From Polaromonas jejuensis NBRC 106434 (GTDB taxonomy: Bacteria; Pseudomonadota; Gammaproteobacteria; Burkholderiales; Burkholderiaceae_C): a stretch of 64,000 bases of DNA. A model generated the notes under the pieces. The model had not been told where the DNA came from. It searched no databases and worked only from the letters and a program-made list of their open reading frames with translations. The stretch spans positions 1 through 64,000 of the forward strand of contig NZ_BCYO01000009.1 of assembly GCF_001598235.1 (NCBI RefSeq). Direction: 5' to 3'. Made by a program: the position numbers and the translations under genes. Shown piece after piece: positions 16,884-24,839 of the stretch (position 1 is the first letter of the stretch; each line of letters opens with the position of its first letter).

Positions 16884-18197
16884 ATGACTTCCTCGACCCT
16901 GGTGGGCGCCCTGCCCGCCCAAGACTCGCTTGAGCGCCGTGCCTACGGCAAAGTGTTCTGGCGCCTCGTGCCCTTCCTCATGCTCTGCTACGTGATCGCC
17001 TACCTCGATCGCGTGAATGTCGGCTTTGCCAAGCTGCAGATGGCGCAACAGCTGGGCTTCAGCGAAACCGTGTTCGGCCTCGGTGCCGGCATCTTCTTCC
17101 TCGGCTACTTCCTGTTCGAGGTGCCCAGCAACCTGCTCATGAGCAAGGTCGGCGCGCGCATCTGGATCGCGCGCATCATGATCACCTGGGGCCTGCTGTC
17201 GGCCTGCTTCATGTTCGTGAAGACGCCCACTACCTTCTACGTCCTGCGCTTCCTGCTTGGCCTGGCAGAGGCTGGCTTCTACCCGGGCGTGATCCTGTAC
17301 CTGACCTACTGGTATCCGGCGCACCGGCGCGCCAAAATCATCGCGGTCTTCATGTCGGCGATCCCGGTGGCGGGCATCTTTGGCAACCCCCTGTCGGGCT
17401 GGATCATGGATGCCTTCAACGGTGCCTCCTCGCTGCAAGGCTGGCAATGGATGTTCCTGATTGAGGCCGTGCCCGCCTTGCTGATCGGCGTGGTGGTGCT
17501 GTTCTACCTGGACAACGGCATTGCCAAGGCCAAGTGGCTGGATGCCGACGAAAAGAAACTGCTGGCGCGCGAGGTCGAACTCGACCAGCAGCACGGCAGC
17601 AAAGGCCCGCACTCGGTAGCCGCCGTGTTCAAGGACCGCCGCATCTGGTGGATGGCGCTGATCTACTTTGCCTTCGTCATGGGCCAGTACGCGCTGACCT
17701 TCTGGCTGCCAACGCTGATCAAGGCCACGGGCGTCAAGGGCAACCTGAACATCGGACTGCTGAGCGCCATCCCCTTCATCTGCGCGATCATTGCGATGAA
17801 CCTGTTCGGCCGCAGCGCCGACCAGCGGCGCGAGCGCCGCTGGCACCTGATCGTTCCGGCGCTGATGGGCGCGGTCGGTTTCACCGTTGCCGCCTCGTAC
17901 ACCCAGAACACCGCCGTGTCGCTGGCCTTCCTCTCACTGGCCGCGGCTGGCGTGCTGACCTGCGCACCGCTGTTCTGGTCGCTGCCCACGGCCTTCCTGT
18001 CGGGCACGGCCGCAGCCGCCGGTATTGCCGTCATCAACTCGGTAGGCAACCTCGCCGGCTTCGTGAGCCCCTACCTGATCGGCTACCTCAAGGACGCCAC
18101 CGGCAGTACCCAGGTCGGCATGTACGTGCTGGCCGGCGCCCTGGTGGTCGGCGCGATCGCCGTCTGGTGGACGCCCAAAGAGCTCGTCAATCGCTGA
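16884..18197 (+). CDS. MFS transporter (anion:cation symporter type), likely tetronate importer
   Basis: Twelve-helix major facilitator of 437 residues, of the phthalate/tartrate/hexuronate (ACS) type: CYVIAYLDRVNVGFAKLQM in helix 1, GYFLFEVPSNL in helix 2, and GLAEAGFYPGVILYLTYWYP. I use ATG 16884, preceded by GGAG; the longer frame runs back through the operator. As the first gene after the operator and 39 bases before the dehydrogenase gene, it should bring in the pathway substrate, L-threonate or D-erythronate. Substrate choice is inferred from the operon only. Confidence 0.9.
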   Translation: MTSSTLVGALPAQDSLERRAYGKVFWRLVPFLMLCYVIAYLDRVNVGFAKLQMAQQLGFSETVFGLGAGIFFLGYFLFEVPSNLLMSKVGARIWIARIMITWGLLSACFMFVKTPTTFYVLRFLLGLAEAGFYPGVILYLTYWYPAHRRAKIIAVFMSAIPVAGIFGNPLSGWIMDAFNGASSLQGWQWMFLIEAVPALLIGVVVLFYLDNGIAKAKWLDADEKKLLAREVELDQQHGSKGPHSVAAVFKDRRIWWMALIYFAFVMGQYALTFWLPTLIKATGVKGNLNIGLLSAIPFICAIIAMNLFGRSADQRRERRWHLIVPALMGAVGFTVAASYTQNTAVSLAFLSLAAAGVLTCAPLFWSLPTAFLSGTAAAAGIAVINSVGNLAGFVSPYLIGYLKDATGSTQVGMYVLAGALVVGAIAVWWTPKELVNR

Positions 18198-18236
18198 GCC
18201 GCGCCCTATCATCCCCGTTACCCAAGGAGTTTTGAC

Positions 18237-19148
18237 ATGAATCCCATCATCGGCCTGATCGGCCTCGGCGCCATGGGCGGCGGCATGGCGCGGTCGCTGC
18301 GCCGCGCCGGCTACGCCTTGCGGGTCTTCGACGTGCGCGCCGACGTGGCCCAGGCCTTTGCGCAGGACGGCGGAACGGCCTGCGCCACGCTGGCGGAGCT
18401 CGGCGCCCAGTGCGACATCGTCATCTCGGTGGTGGTCAACGCCGCGCAGACCGAGAGTGTGCTGTTCGGCAGCGGCGAGGTCGCCGGTTGCGCGGCCGCC
18501 ATGAAACCCGGCAGCGTGTTCGTGATGTGCTCCACGGTGGATCCGAACTGGTCGGCCGCGCTGGAGCAGCGCCTGGCGGGACTCGGCCTGCTCTACATCG
18601 ATGCCCCGATTTCCGGGGGCGCCGCCAAGGCGGCGAGCGGCGACATGACCATGATGACCTCGGGCAAGCCCGAGGCCTATGACCGCTGCGAAGCCGTCCT
18701 CAACGCCATGGCCGCCAAGGTCTACAAGCTGGGCGACCGGGCCGGCGCCGGCAGCAAGGTCAAGATCATCAACCAGCTGCTGGCCGGCGTGCATATCGCG
18801 GCCGCCGCCGAAGCCATGGCGCTGGGCCTGCGCGAAGGCGTGGACGCGGCGGCACTCTACGAGGTGATCACCCACAGTGCCGGCAACAGCTGGATGTTCG
18901 AGAACCGCATGGCCCATGTGCTGGCGGCCGACTACACGCCGCTGTCGGCGGTCGACATTTTCGTCAAGGACCTGGGGCTGGTGCTCGACCTGGCGCGCGC
19001 CAGCAAGTTTCCGCTGCCGCTGTCCAGCACCGCGCACCAGATGTTCATGCAGGCGTCGACGGCCGGTTTCGCGAAGGAAGACGACAGCGCCGTGATCAAG
19101 ATCTTCCCCGGCATCGAGCTGCCCCAAGCGCCCAAGGCGGCGGAATGA
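18237..19148 (+). CDS. ltnD: L-threonate dehydrogenase
   Basis: NAD-dependent beta-hydroxyacid dehydrogenase of 303 residues that should oxidise L-threonate to 2-oxo-tetronate. It has the Rossmann motif GLIGLGAMGGGMA at the N-terminus, the substrate-binding signature DAPISGGAAKAASGDMTMM, and the catalytic Lys in AGSKVKIINQLLAG. On its own the family is broad (3-hydroxyisobutyrate, tartronate semialdehyde). The specific call comes from the following otnK, otnC and otnI genes, which match the published L-threonate pathway order. A clear AAGGAG precedes the ATG. Confidence 0.85.
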   Translation: MNPIIGLIGLGAMGGGMARSLRRAGYALRVFDVRADVAQAFAQDGGTACATLAELGAQCDIVISVVVNAAQTESVLFGSGEVAGCAAAMKPGSVFVMCSTVDPNWSAALEQRLAGLGLLYIDAPISGGAAKAASGDMTMMTSGKPEAYDRCEAVLNAMAAKVYKLGDRAGAGSKVKIINQLLAGVHIAAAAEAMALGLREGVDAAALYEVITHSAGNSWMFENRMAHVLAADYTPLSAVDIFVKDLGLVLDLARASKFPLPLSSTAHQMFMQASTAGFAKEDDSAVIKIFPGIELPQAPKAAE

Positions 19149-19197
19149 GCCGCCAAGGCGGCCCCCTCCCCCTCACCCCTTTTCACAGGACACGACC

Positions 19198-20217
19198 ATG
19201 AACATCCTGATCACCGGCGGCTGCGGCTTTCTCGGCGCGCGGCTGGCGCGCACGCTGCTGGCCCAAGGCACGCTGTCGCTTGCGGGCGCCCCCGCGCAGC
19301 CCATCACCACCGTCACGCTGGCCGACCGCGTGCCGCCACCCGACGATCTGGCCCGGGACCCGCGCATTGCCTTTGTTGGCGGCGATCTCAATGAGCTGCT
19401 GGATTGCAAGCAGCTTCCCAACGCGGGTGTCGCGCTGATCTTTCACCTGGCAGCAGCCGTCAGCGGCGAATGCGAGGCGGATTTCGACCTGGGCATGCGC
19501 AGCAACCTGGATGCCACGCGCGCACTGCTCGAAGGCTGCCGCGCGCTCGGCACGCAGCCGGTGCTGGTGTTCTCGAGTTCGGTCGCGGTGTTCGGCAATT
19601 CACCCGAGCAGCCGCTGCCGGCCGTGATCGAAGACATGACCCTGCCCACGCCGCAGGGCAGCTACGGCATCCAGAAATTCATGGGCGAGCAACTGGTGGC
19701 CGACTACACGCGCAAGGGCTTTGTGCAGGGTCGCAATGTGCGGCTGATGACGGTGTCGGTGCGCCCGGGCCGGCCCAACGGCGCCGCGTCGAGCTTTCTC
19801 AGCGGCATGCTGCGCGAGCCGCTGGCCGGCGTGCGTGCCCGCGTGCCGGTCCATCCCGACACGGCCGTCGCGCTCTCCTCCCCGGCGAGCACCATAGCCG
19901 GGCTGCTGCGGGCAGCGCAGGCCGGCAGCCGGGAATGGGGCGCCCGCACCGCGGTCAATTTGCCGGCCCTCACGGTGACGGTGCGCGAAATGGCCGCGGC
20001 GCTGGAGCGTGTCGCCGGGCCGGCCGCGACCGCGCTGCTTGACTGGGATATCGACGAAGGCATCACGGCCATCGTCGGCAATTGGCCCAGCCGGGTGCAG
20101 GCGGCGCGCGCCAGCATGCTGGGACTGCGCGCGGACGACAACTTCGAAGACGTGATCCGCGACTACGTGCGTGAAAACCCGGGTGCCGTGAAGCTGTCGC
20201 TGCAAGAGGGTCTGTAA
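19198..20217 (+). CDS. denD: D-erythronate dehydrogenase
   Basis: Extended SDR (NAD-dependent epimerase/dehydratase fold) of 339 residues that should oxidise D-erythronate to 3-oxo-tetronate. The motif ITGGCGFLGARLA binds the cofactor, FSSSVAVFG carries the Ser, and SYGIQKFMGE the Tyr and Lys. RPGRPNGAASSF is characteristic of DenD-type enzymes. Its TAA shares one base with the otnK start codon, so the two are coupled. Having both ltnD and denD lets the operon accept two stereoisomeric acids that meet at 3-oxo-tetronate. Confidence 0.85.
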   Translation: MNILITGGCGFLGARLARTLLAQGTLSLAGAPAQPITTVTLADRVPPPDDLARDPRIAFVGGDLNELLDCKQLPNAGVALIFHLAAAVSGECEADFDLGMRSNLDATRALLEGCRALGTQPVLVFSSSVAVFGNSPEQPLPAVIEDMTLPTPQGSYGIQKFMGEQLVADYTRKGFVQGRNVRLMTVSVRPGRPNGAASSFLSGMLREPLAGVRARVPVHPDTAVALSSPASTIAGLLRAAQAGSREWGARTAVNLPALTVTVREMAAALERVAGPAATALLDWDIDEGITAIVGNWPSRVQAARASMLGLRADDNFEDVIRDYVRENPGAVKLSLQEGL

Positions 20218-21488
20218 TGGGCAAGATTCTTCTGGGCTGCATCGCCGACGACTTCACCGGTGCCACTGACCTCGCCAACAACCTGGTGCGCGCGGGCATG
20301 CGCGTGGTGCAAACCATCGGAACCCCCAGCGGCGCGCTCGACGCCGAGGTCGATGCCGTGGTGGTGGCGCTGAAGTCGCGCACCATTGCGCCGTCCGAGG
20401 CCGTGGCGCAATCGCTGCAGGCGCTGGCCTGGCTGCAGGCCCAGGGTGCGCAGCAGATCTATTTCAAGTACTGCTCCACCTTCGACAGCACGCCGCAAGG
20501 CAACATCGGCCCGGTGACCGAAGCCCTGATGGACGCGCTGAAGACCGACTTCACCATCGCCACACCCGCCTTTCCCGACAACCAGCGCACCGTCTTCAAG
20601 GGCTACCTGTTTGCCGGCGACGTGCTGCTCAATGAAAGCGGCATGCAGAACCATCCGCTCACGCCCATGACCGACGCCAACCTGGTGCGTGTGCTGCAGG
20701 CGCAATGCAAGCGCAAGGTCGGCCTGATCGACTACCGCGTCGTGGCCCGGGGCGAGGCCGCGATCCGTGCGCGCATTGAGCAGCTCAAGGCCGAGGGGAT
20801 AGGGGCAGCCGTGGTGGATGCGCTGTCCAATGACGACCTGCTGCGCCTGGGCCCGGCGCTCAAGGGCATGCCGCTGGTCACCGCCGGCTCCGGTGTGGCG
20901 ATTGGCCTGCCGCAAAACTTCGGCATCACGCCGTCCACCCAAGCCAGCGAACTGCCCCCGGCAGGCGGCCTGCAGGCCGTGGTGTCGGGCAGCTGCTCGC
21001 TGGCCACCAACCGCCAGGTGCTGGCCTTCATCAGGGCCGGCCGCCCGGCGCTGGGCATCGACCCCTTGCGCATCGCGGCCGGGGTGGACGTTGCGGCCGA
21101 GGCGCTGGCCTGGGCCGTACCGCTGATCCGGAAAGGCCCGGTGCTGGTGTATTCCACGGCGGACTCGAACGCGGTGAAATCGGTGCAGGGCCGCCTCGGC
21201 GTCGAAGCAGCCGGTGCCATGGTCGAGCGCACCATCGCGGCCATTGCGCGCGGCCTGGTCGAGCGCGGCGTGCGCCAGCTGGTCGTTGCCGGCGGTGAAA
21301 CCTCGGGCGCCTGCGTGCAGGCCCTGAACATCACGCAGCTGCAGATTGGCCCGCAGATCGACCCGGGTGTGCCCTGGTGCCATGCGCTGTCTGACGCGGC
21401 CGACGCGAAAGGAGTGCATCTCACGCTCAAGTCGGGCAACTTCGGCAGCGATGACTTTTTCAGCAAAGCCTTCACAATGCTGCGATGA
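20217..21488 (+). CDS. otnK: 3-oxo-tetronate kinase (four-carbon acid sugar kinase family)
   Basis: DUF1537-family kinase of 423 residues that phosphorylates 3-oxo-tetronate at O4. The N-terminal domain starts ILLGCIADDFTGATDLANN, the family hallmark. The substrate segment YFKYCSTFDSTPQGNIG and the nucleotide-side segments VVSGSCSLATNRQV and VAGGETSGACVQAL are present. It overlaps denD by one base and otnC by four. Only the stereochemistry (3-oxo-tetronate rather than other acid sugars) depends on context, and otnC and otnI make that strong. Confidence 0.92.
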   Translation: MGKILLGCIADDFTGATDLANNLVRAGMRVVQTIGTPSGALDAEVDAVVVALKSRTIAPSEAVAQSLQALAWLQAQGAQQIYFKYCSTFDSTPQGNIGPVTEALMDALKTDFTIATPAFPDNQRTVFKGYLFAGDVLLNESGMQNHPLTPMTDANLVRVLQAQCKRKVGLIDYRVVARGEAAIRARIEQLKAEGIGAAVVDALSNDDLLRLGPALKGMPLVTAGSGVAIGLPQNFGITPSTQASELPPAGGLQAVVSGSCSLATNRQVLAFIRAGRPALGIDPLRIAAGVDVAAEALAWAVPLIRKGPVLVYSTADSNAVKSVQGRLGVEAAGAMVERTIAAIARGLVERGVRQLVVAGGETSGACVQALNITQLQIGPQIDPGVPWCHALSDAADAKGVHLTLKSGNFGSDDFFSKAFTMLR

Positions 21489-22147
21489 CTGAAAACCAAG
21501 CCCGCGAAGAAATCTGCCGCATCGGCAAAAGCCTGTTCGAACGCGGCTATGTGCATGCCACGGCCGGCAATATCAGTGTGCGGCTGGACGATGGTTTCCT
21601 GATCACGCCCACCGATGCCTGTCTGGGTTTTCTGGACCCGGTGCGGCTGGCCCGGCTCGATACCAACGCCCGGCAGACCAGTGGTGATGTTGCTAGCAAA
21701 ACAATAGCGCTCCACGCTCATATCTATGGGGCTGCTGGCCGATTTGATGTCAAAACCCGGTGCGTGATCCACACCCACAGCACACACTGCGTGGCACTGA
21801 CTCTGCAGCCCTGCAGTGAAGAACTGCTGCCGCCCATCACGCCCTACTTCGTGATGAAGGTCGGCCATGTGCCGCTGATCCCCTACCACCGCCCCGGTGA
21901 TCCGCAGGCGGCAGCCCTGGTGGCGCAGACCATAGCCCGTTATGGCGAGCAAGGCACGCCGATCCGTGCCGTCATGCTCGAGCGCCTGGGGCCCAATGTC
22001 TGGCACGACTCGCCCGCCGCCGCCATGGCCACGCTCGAAGAACTTGAAGAAACCGCCAGGCTCTGGGCCCTGAGCCACCCCCAACCTCAACCCCTGACTG
22101 AAACCCAGATCGACGAACTACGCCAGACCTTTGGCGCGCGCTGGTGA
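21485..22147 (+). CDS. otnC: 3-oxo-tetronate 4-phosphate decarboxylase (class II aldolase fold)
   Basis: Zinc-dependent class II aldolase/adducin-family enzyme of 220 residues that decarboxylates 3-oxo-tetronate 4-phosphate to dihydroxyacetone phosphate. The metal ligands include the two His in IHTHSTH, and [10 protein letters not shown] with [10 protein letters not shown] forms the phosphate/substrate region. Bases 21692-21756, encoding about residues 70-91, resemble the dispersed family 2 repeat, yet the translation still fits the family, so this may be partial gene conversion or chance. It is coupled to otnK (ATGA) and otnI. Confidence 0.9.
   Translation: MTENQAREEICRIGKSLFERGYVHATAGNISVRLDDGFLITPTDACLGFLDPVRLARLDTNARQTSGDVASKTIALHAHIYGAAGRFDVKTRCVIHTHSTHCVALTLQPCSEELLPPITPYFVMKVGHVPLIPYHRPGDPQAAALVAQTIARYGEQGTPIRAVMLERLGPNVWHDSPAAAMATLEELEETARLWALSHPQPQPLTETQIDELRQTFGARW
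21692..21756 (+). repeat. Family 2-like sequence inside otnC
   Basis: GCTAGCAAAACAATAGCGC, then CCACGCTCATATC and GGGCTGCTGGCC, ending GATTTGATGTCAAAA. It has the same word order as the chrA copy (ATAGC, CGCT, GGCGCT, GGCC, TTTGA, TCAA). Confidence 0.45.
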
Positions 22148-22152
22148 ACCCT

Positions 22153-22974
22153 ATGCCTCAATTCGCTGCCAACCTTTCCATGCTCTACCCCGAACTCGAT
22201 TTTCTCGACCGCTTTGAAGCGGCCGCGAAAGATGGCTTCAAGGCGGTCGAGTACCTGTTCCCTTATGCCTACGAGAGTCACGAGCTTGCGGCGCGTCTGC
22301 AGGCCCATGACCTGCAGCAAGTGCTGTTCAATGCGCCGCCTGGCGACTGGGACCAGGGCGAGCGCGGCCTGGCCTGCCTGCCGGGACGTGAGGCCGAGTT
22401 CCGCACCGGCATCGCCAAGGCGCTGGCCTACGCGGCGGCGCTGAACTGCCCGCGCGTCCATGTCATGGCCGGCCTGCTGCCCGCGGGCATGGAGCGCGAG
22501 GCCCTGCGCCCGACCTATGTGGGCAACCTGCGCTGGGCCGCGGCCGAGGCGGCTAAGCAGGGCGTCGATGTGCTGATCGAGCCCATCAACACGCGCGACA
22601 TTCCGCGTTTCTTTCTGAACCGGCAGGACCATGCGCATGAACTGATCGCCGAGATTGGCGCGCCCAATGTCAAGGTGCAGTTCGACCTGTACCACTGCCA
22701 GATCGTCGAGGGCGATGTGGCCATGAAGATCCGCCAATACCTGCCCACCGGCCGGGTCGGCCATTTCCAGATCGCCGGCGTGCCCGAGCGGCACGAACCC
22801 GACGTGGGCGAGATGAACTACCCCTACCTGTTCAAGGTGATCGACGAGGTGGCGCAGCAATGCGGCTGGACCGGCTGGGTTGGCTGTGAATACCGGCCCA
22901 GCCGTGGCGCCCAGCCTGGCGGTACGTCGGCGGGCCTGGGCTGGATGAAGGCGAACGCGAAAGCCAGCCCCTAA
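22153..22974 (+). CDS. otnI: 2-oxo-tetronate isomerase
   Basis: Hydroxypyruvate-isomerase-like TIM-barrel protein of about 273 residues that interconverts 2-oxo- and 3-oxo-tetronate, linking LtnD to OtnK. The start [12 protein letters not shown] matches the family's opening, so I prefer ATG 22153 to the GTG at 22144 that overlaps the otnC stop. Metal-site acids appear in [19 protein letters not shown] and GCEYRPS, with the His of [12 protein letters not shown]. It closes the operon and runs tail to tail into alkB with a four-base overlap. Confidence 0.9.
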   Translation: MPQFAANLSMLYPELDFLDRFEAAAKDGFKAVEYLFPYAYESHELAARLQAHDLQQVLFNAPPGDWDQGERGLACLPGREAEFRTGIAKALAYAAALNCPRVHVMAGLLPAGMEREALRPTYVGNLRWAAAEAAKQGVDVLIEPINTRDIPRFFLNRQDHAHELIAEIGAPNVKVQFDLYHCQIVEGDVAMKIRQYLPTGRVGHFQIAGVPERHEPDVGEMNYPYLFKVIDEVAQQCGWTGWVGCEYRPSRGAQPGGTSAGLGWMKANAKASP

Positions 22975-23624
22975 GCTGCGCAGCGAAACGTCAGGTTGAT
23001 GCGCTGCCGTCCCAGCCGGGGATGCTCGCCCTCCGCCAGCGGCGCCACCCCGTGGTAGGCCAGCCGCGACGGGCCGCCCCACACCGCCACGTCGCCGTGG
23101 ACCAGTTGGTAACGCGTGGGGCGGTCTGTGCGCCGCGTGCCGCCAAACAAAAACACGGCAGGCAAACCCAGCGACACCGACACGATGGGCGCGCTCAGGT
23201 CGCTCTCGTCCCGGTCCTGGTGCAGCGACAGGCGCGCGCCGGGTTCGTAACGGTTGATCAGGCAGGCATCGGGCCTGAAGTCATTGAAACCGGCCTCGGC
23301 CGCCGCGCGCAGCGCCAGATCGGCAAAGCAGCCGGGCATGGGCGGCCAGGGCTGGCCGGACAGCGGGTCGGTGCTGGTGTAGCGGTAACCGCTGCGGCTG
23401 GAGGTCCAGCCCAGCGCGCCGCAATTGCTCATGGCCACCGTCATGGTGTAGCCGCCCGGCGTGACCAGATGGCGCAGCGGCGCGGCCGCGATCACCTGCG
23501 CCACCGCTTCCAGCAATGCCGCGTCGACAGCGCCGGCAAAGCCGCGCAGCAGCACGGCACCGGGCGCCATCAGCTCCGGCGCAACATAGGGCAGCGGCTC
23601 TTCCTCGAACAGGTTTTGGGTCAC
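22971..23624 (-). CDS. alkB: Alpha-ketoglutarate-dependent DNA dealkylase AlkB
   Basis: Fe(II)/2-oxoglutarate oxygenase of 217 residues that removes 1-methyladenine and 3-methylcytosine damage. The iron triad is HQD in SLHQDRDE and the distal His in LAYHGVAPL, and the 2OG-binding Arg pair is in [21 protein letters not shown] is the AlkB signature. The start is a GTG at 23624 preceded by GGGGGA. A second 2OG oxygenase gene ends 18 bases upstream on the same strand, so the two probably form an operon. Confidence 0.92.
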   Translation of the reverse strand: MTQNLFEEEPLPYVAPELMAPGAVLLRGFAGAVDAALLEAVAQVIAAAPLRHLVTPGGYTMTVAMSNCGALGWTSSRSGYRYTSTDPLSGQPWPPMPGCFADLALRAAAEAGFNDFRPDACLINRYEPGARLSLHQDRDESDLSAPIVSVSLGLPAVFLFGGTRRTDRPTRYQLVHGDVAVWGGPSRLAYHGVAPLAEGEHPRLGRQRINLTFRCAA

Positions 23625-23642
23625 AGGCTTTCCCCCAAGCGG

Positions 23643-24359
23643 TTACTGGGCGTCATGAAAAATGATACCCAGGGTGTGGCGCTGGCCGGAGTGCAGCTGG
23701 CTGACGCCATGCCGCATCGTGACGCGGTAAAAGCCCCGTGTGCCCCGCACCGGGCGCTGGTGCACCGCGAACAGCACGGCATCGCCCTGCGTCAACGGCA
23801 CCACTTCGGCGCGCGATTGCATGCGCGGGCGCTGCTCGGTCAGCACAAATTCGCCGCCGCGGAAGTCTTCACCGGGCCGCGACAGCAGCACCGCCACCTG
23901 GATCGGAAAAACATGCTCGCCATACAGGTCCTGGTGCAGGCAGTTGTAGTCGCCCGGCCCGTATTGCAGCAGCAGGGGTGTGGGCCGCTCCTGGCCGGCC
24001 GCATGGCAACGCGCCAGAAAACTGGCGTGGTCGTCGGGATAGCGCACCTCAATGCCCATGGCCTCGTTCCAGGCATTGGCCAGGCCCACCAACTCGGGGT
24101 ACAGCGTGGCGCGCAGCCGGGCCACGGTCTCGGGCAAGGGATAGCTGAAATACTGGTACTCGCCCTGGCCAAAACCGTGGCGCTGCATCACGACGCGGCT
24201 GCGAAAATGCCGGCTTTCTGGGTAGAGCTTGACGAGGGCCAGGCACTCCGCAGCGCTAAGCAGCTGCGGGATGACGGTGCTGCCCTGGCAGTTCAGCTCG
24301 GCAATGGTGTCGGCCCAGCAGGGGGTGGCTGGCGCAAGGTGTGAGGTGAACAAATCCAT
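23643..24359 (-). CDS. 2OG-Fe(II) oxygenase, prolyl-hydroxylase-like
   Basis: Double-stranded beta-helix oxygenase of 238 residues. The iron site is HQD in CLHQDLYG, with the distal His probably in RHGVSQLHSG or in RHTLGIIFHDA; the last segment also supplies the 2OG-binding Arg. The order of motifs is like P4Hc-type proteins, but the substrate is unknown. It is encoded directly before alkB on the same strand, so a role in damage response or protein hydroxylation alongside AlkB is possible. The start is ATG 24359. Confidence 0.78.
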   Translation of the reverse strand: MDLFTSHLAPATPCWADTIAELNCQGSTVIPQLLSAAECLALVKLYPESRHFRSRVVMQRHGFGQGEYQYFSYPLPETVARLRATLYPELVGLANAWNEAMGIEVRYPDDHASFLARCHAAGQERPTPLLLQYGPGDYNCLHQDLYGEHVFPIQVAVLLSRPGEDFRGGEFVLTEQRPRMQSRAEVVPLTQGDAVLFAVHQRPVRGTRGFYRVTMRHGVSQLHSGQRHTLGIIFHDAQ

Positions 24360-24422
24360 GCCTCAGCATAAATCGGCGCATCCGCTAGAACTCGCCGGAT
24401 TCGGACGTTTCATTCAAGCGCT

Positions 24423-24839
24423 TCAGGCGGCCAGCTCGCTCAGGATGGGGCAGTCCGGCCGGCTGTTGCCCTGGCAGCAATGCGCCAGATGCTGCAGGGT
24501 TTGCTTCATCGCCGCCATCTCGGCAATGCGCCGTTCCAGATCCGCCACATGGGCCAGCGCGATGCGTTTGACGTCGGCGCTGGCGCGGCGCTTGTTTTGC
24601 CAGAGCTTGAGCAGCTCGGCGATCTCGGCCATGCTGAAGCCCAGGGCGCGAGCCCGCCGTATAAAGCTCAGGGTGTGAACTTCCTTTTCGCCATACTGAC
24701 GGTAGCCCGCGTCGGTGCGTTGCACGGCCGGAAGCAGGCCCTGCGACTCATAGTGGCGGATCATCTTGGCCGACACGCCGGAGCGGCTGGCCGCCTCGCC
24801 GATGTTGAAGGGGTCGCTTGCCGTGAGATCGTGGCTCAT
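24423..24839 (-). CDS. cueR: MerR-family copper regulator CueR
   Basis: Cu(I)-sensing activator of 138 residues. An N-terminal winged helix ([30 protein letters not shown]) is followed by a dimerisation helix and a C-terminal metal loop [12 protein letters not shown]. Cys122 and Cys130, or Cys121, supply the two-thiolate Cu(I) site typical of CueR. It starts inside the end of copA (ATGA overlap), so it is transcribed with copA and would control its own level. Two matching operators with 19-bp spacers lie upstream of copA and copZ. Confidence 0.92.
   Translation of the reverse strand: MSHDLTASDPFNIGEAASRSGVSAKMIRHYESQGLLPAVQRTDAGYRQYGEKEVHTLSFIRRARALGFSMAEIAELLKLWQNKRRASADVKRIALAHVADLERRIAEMAAMKQTLQHLAHCCQGNSRPDCPILSELAA

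Noticed and set aside
14310..17846. Open frame of 1178 codons on the minus strand
   Set aside because: It is the antisense of sulP, the GntR gene and the MFS gene, with composition rich in His, Gln and Arg and no motif. Such frames are common opposite high-GC genes.
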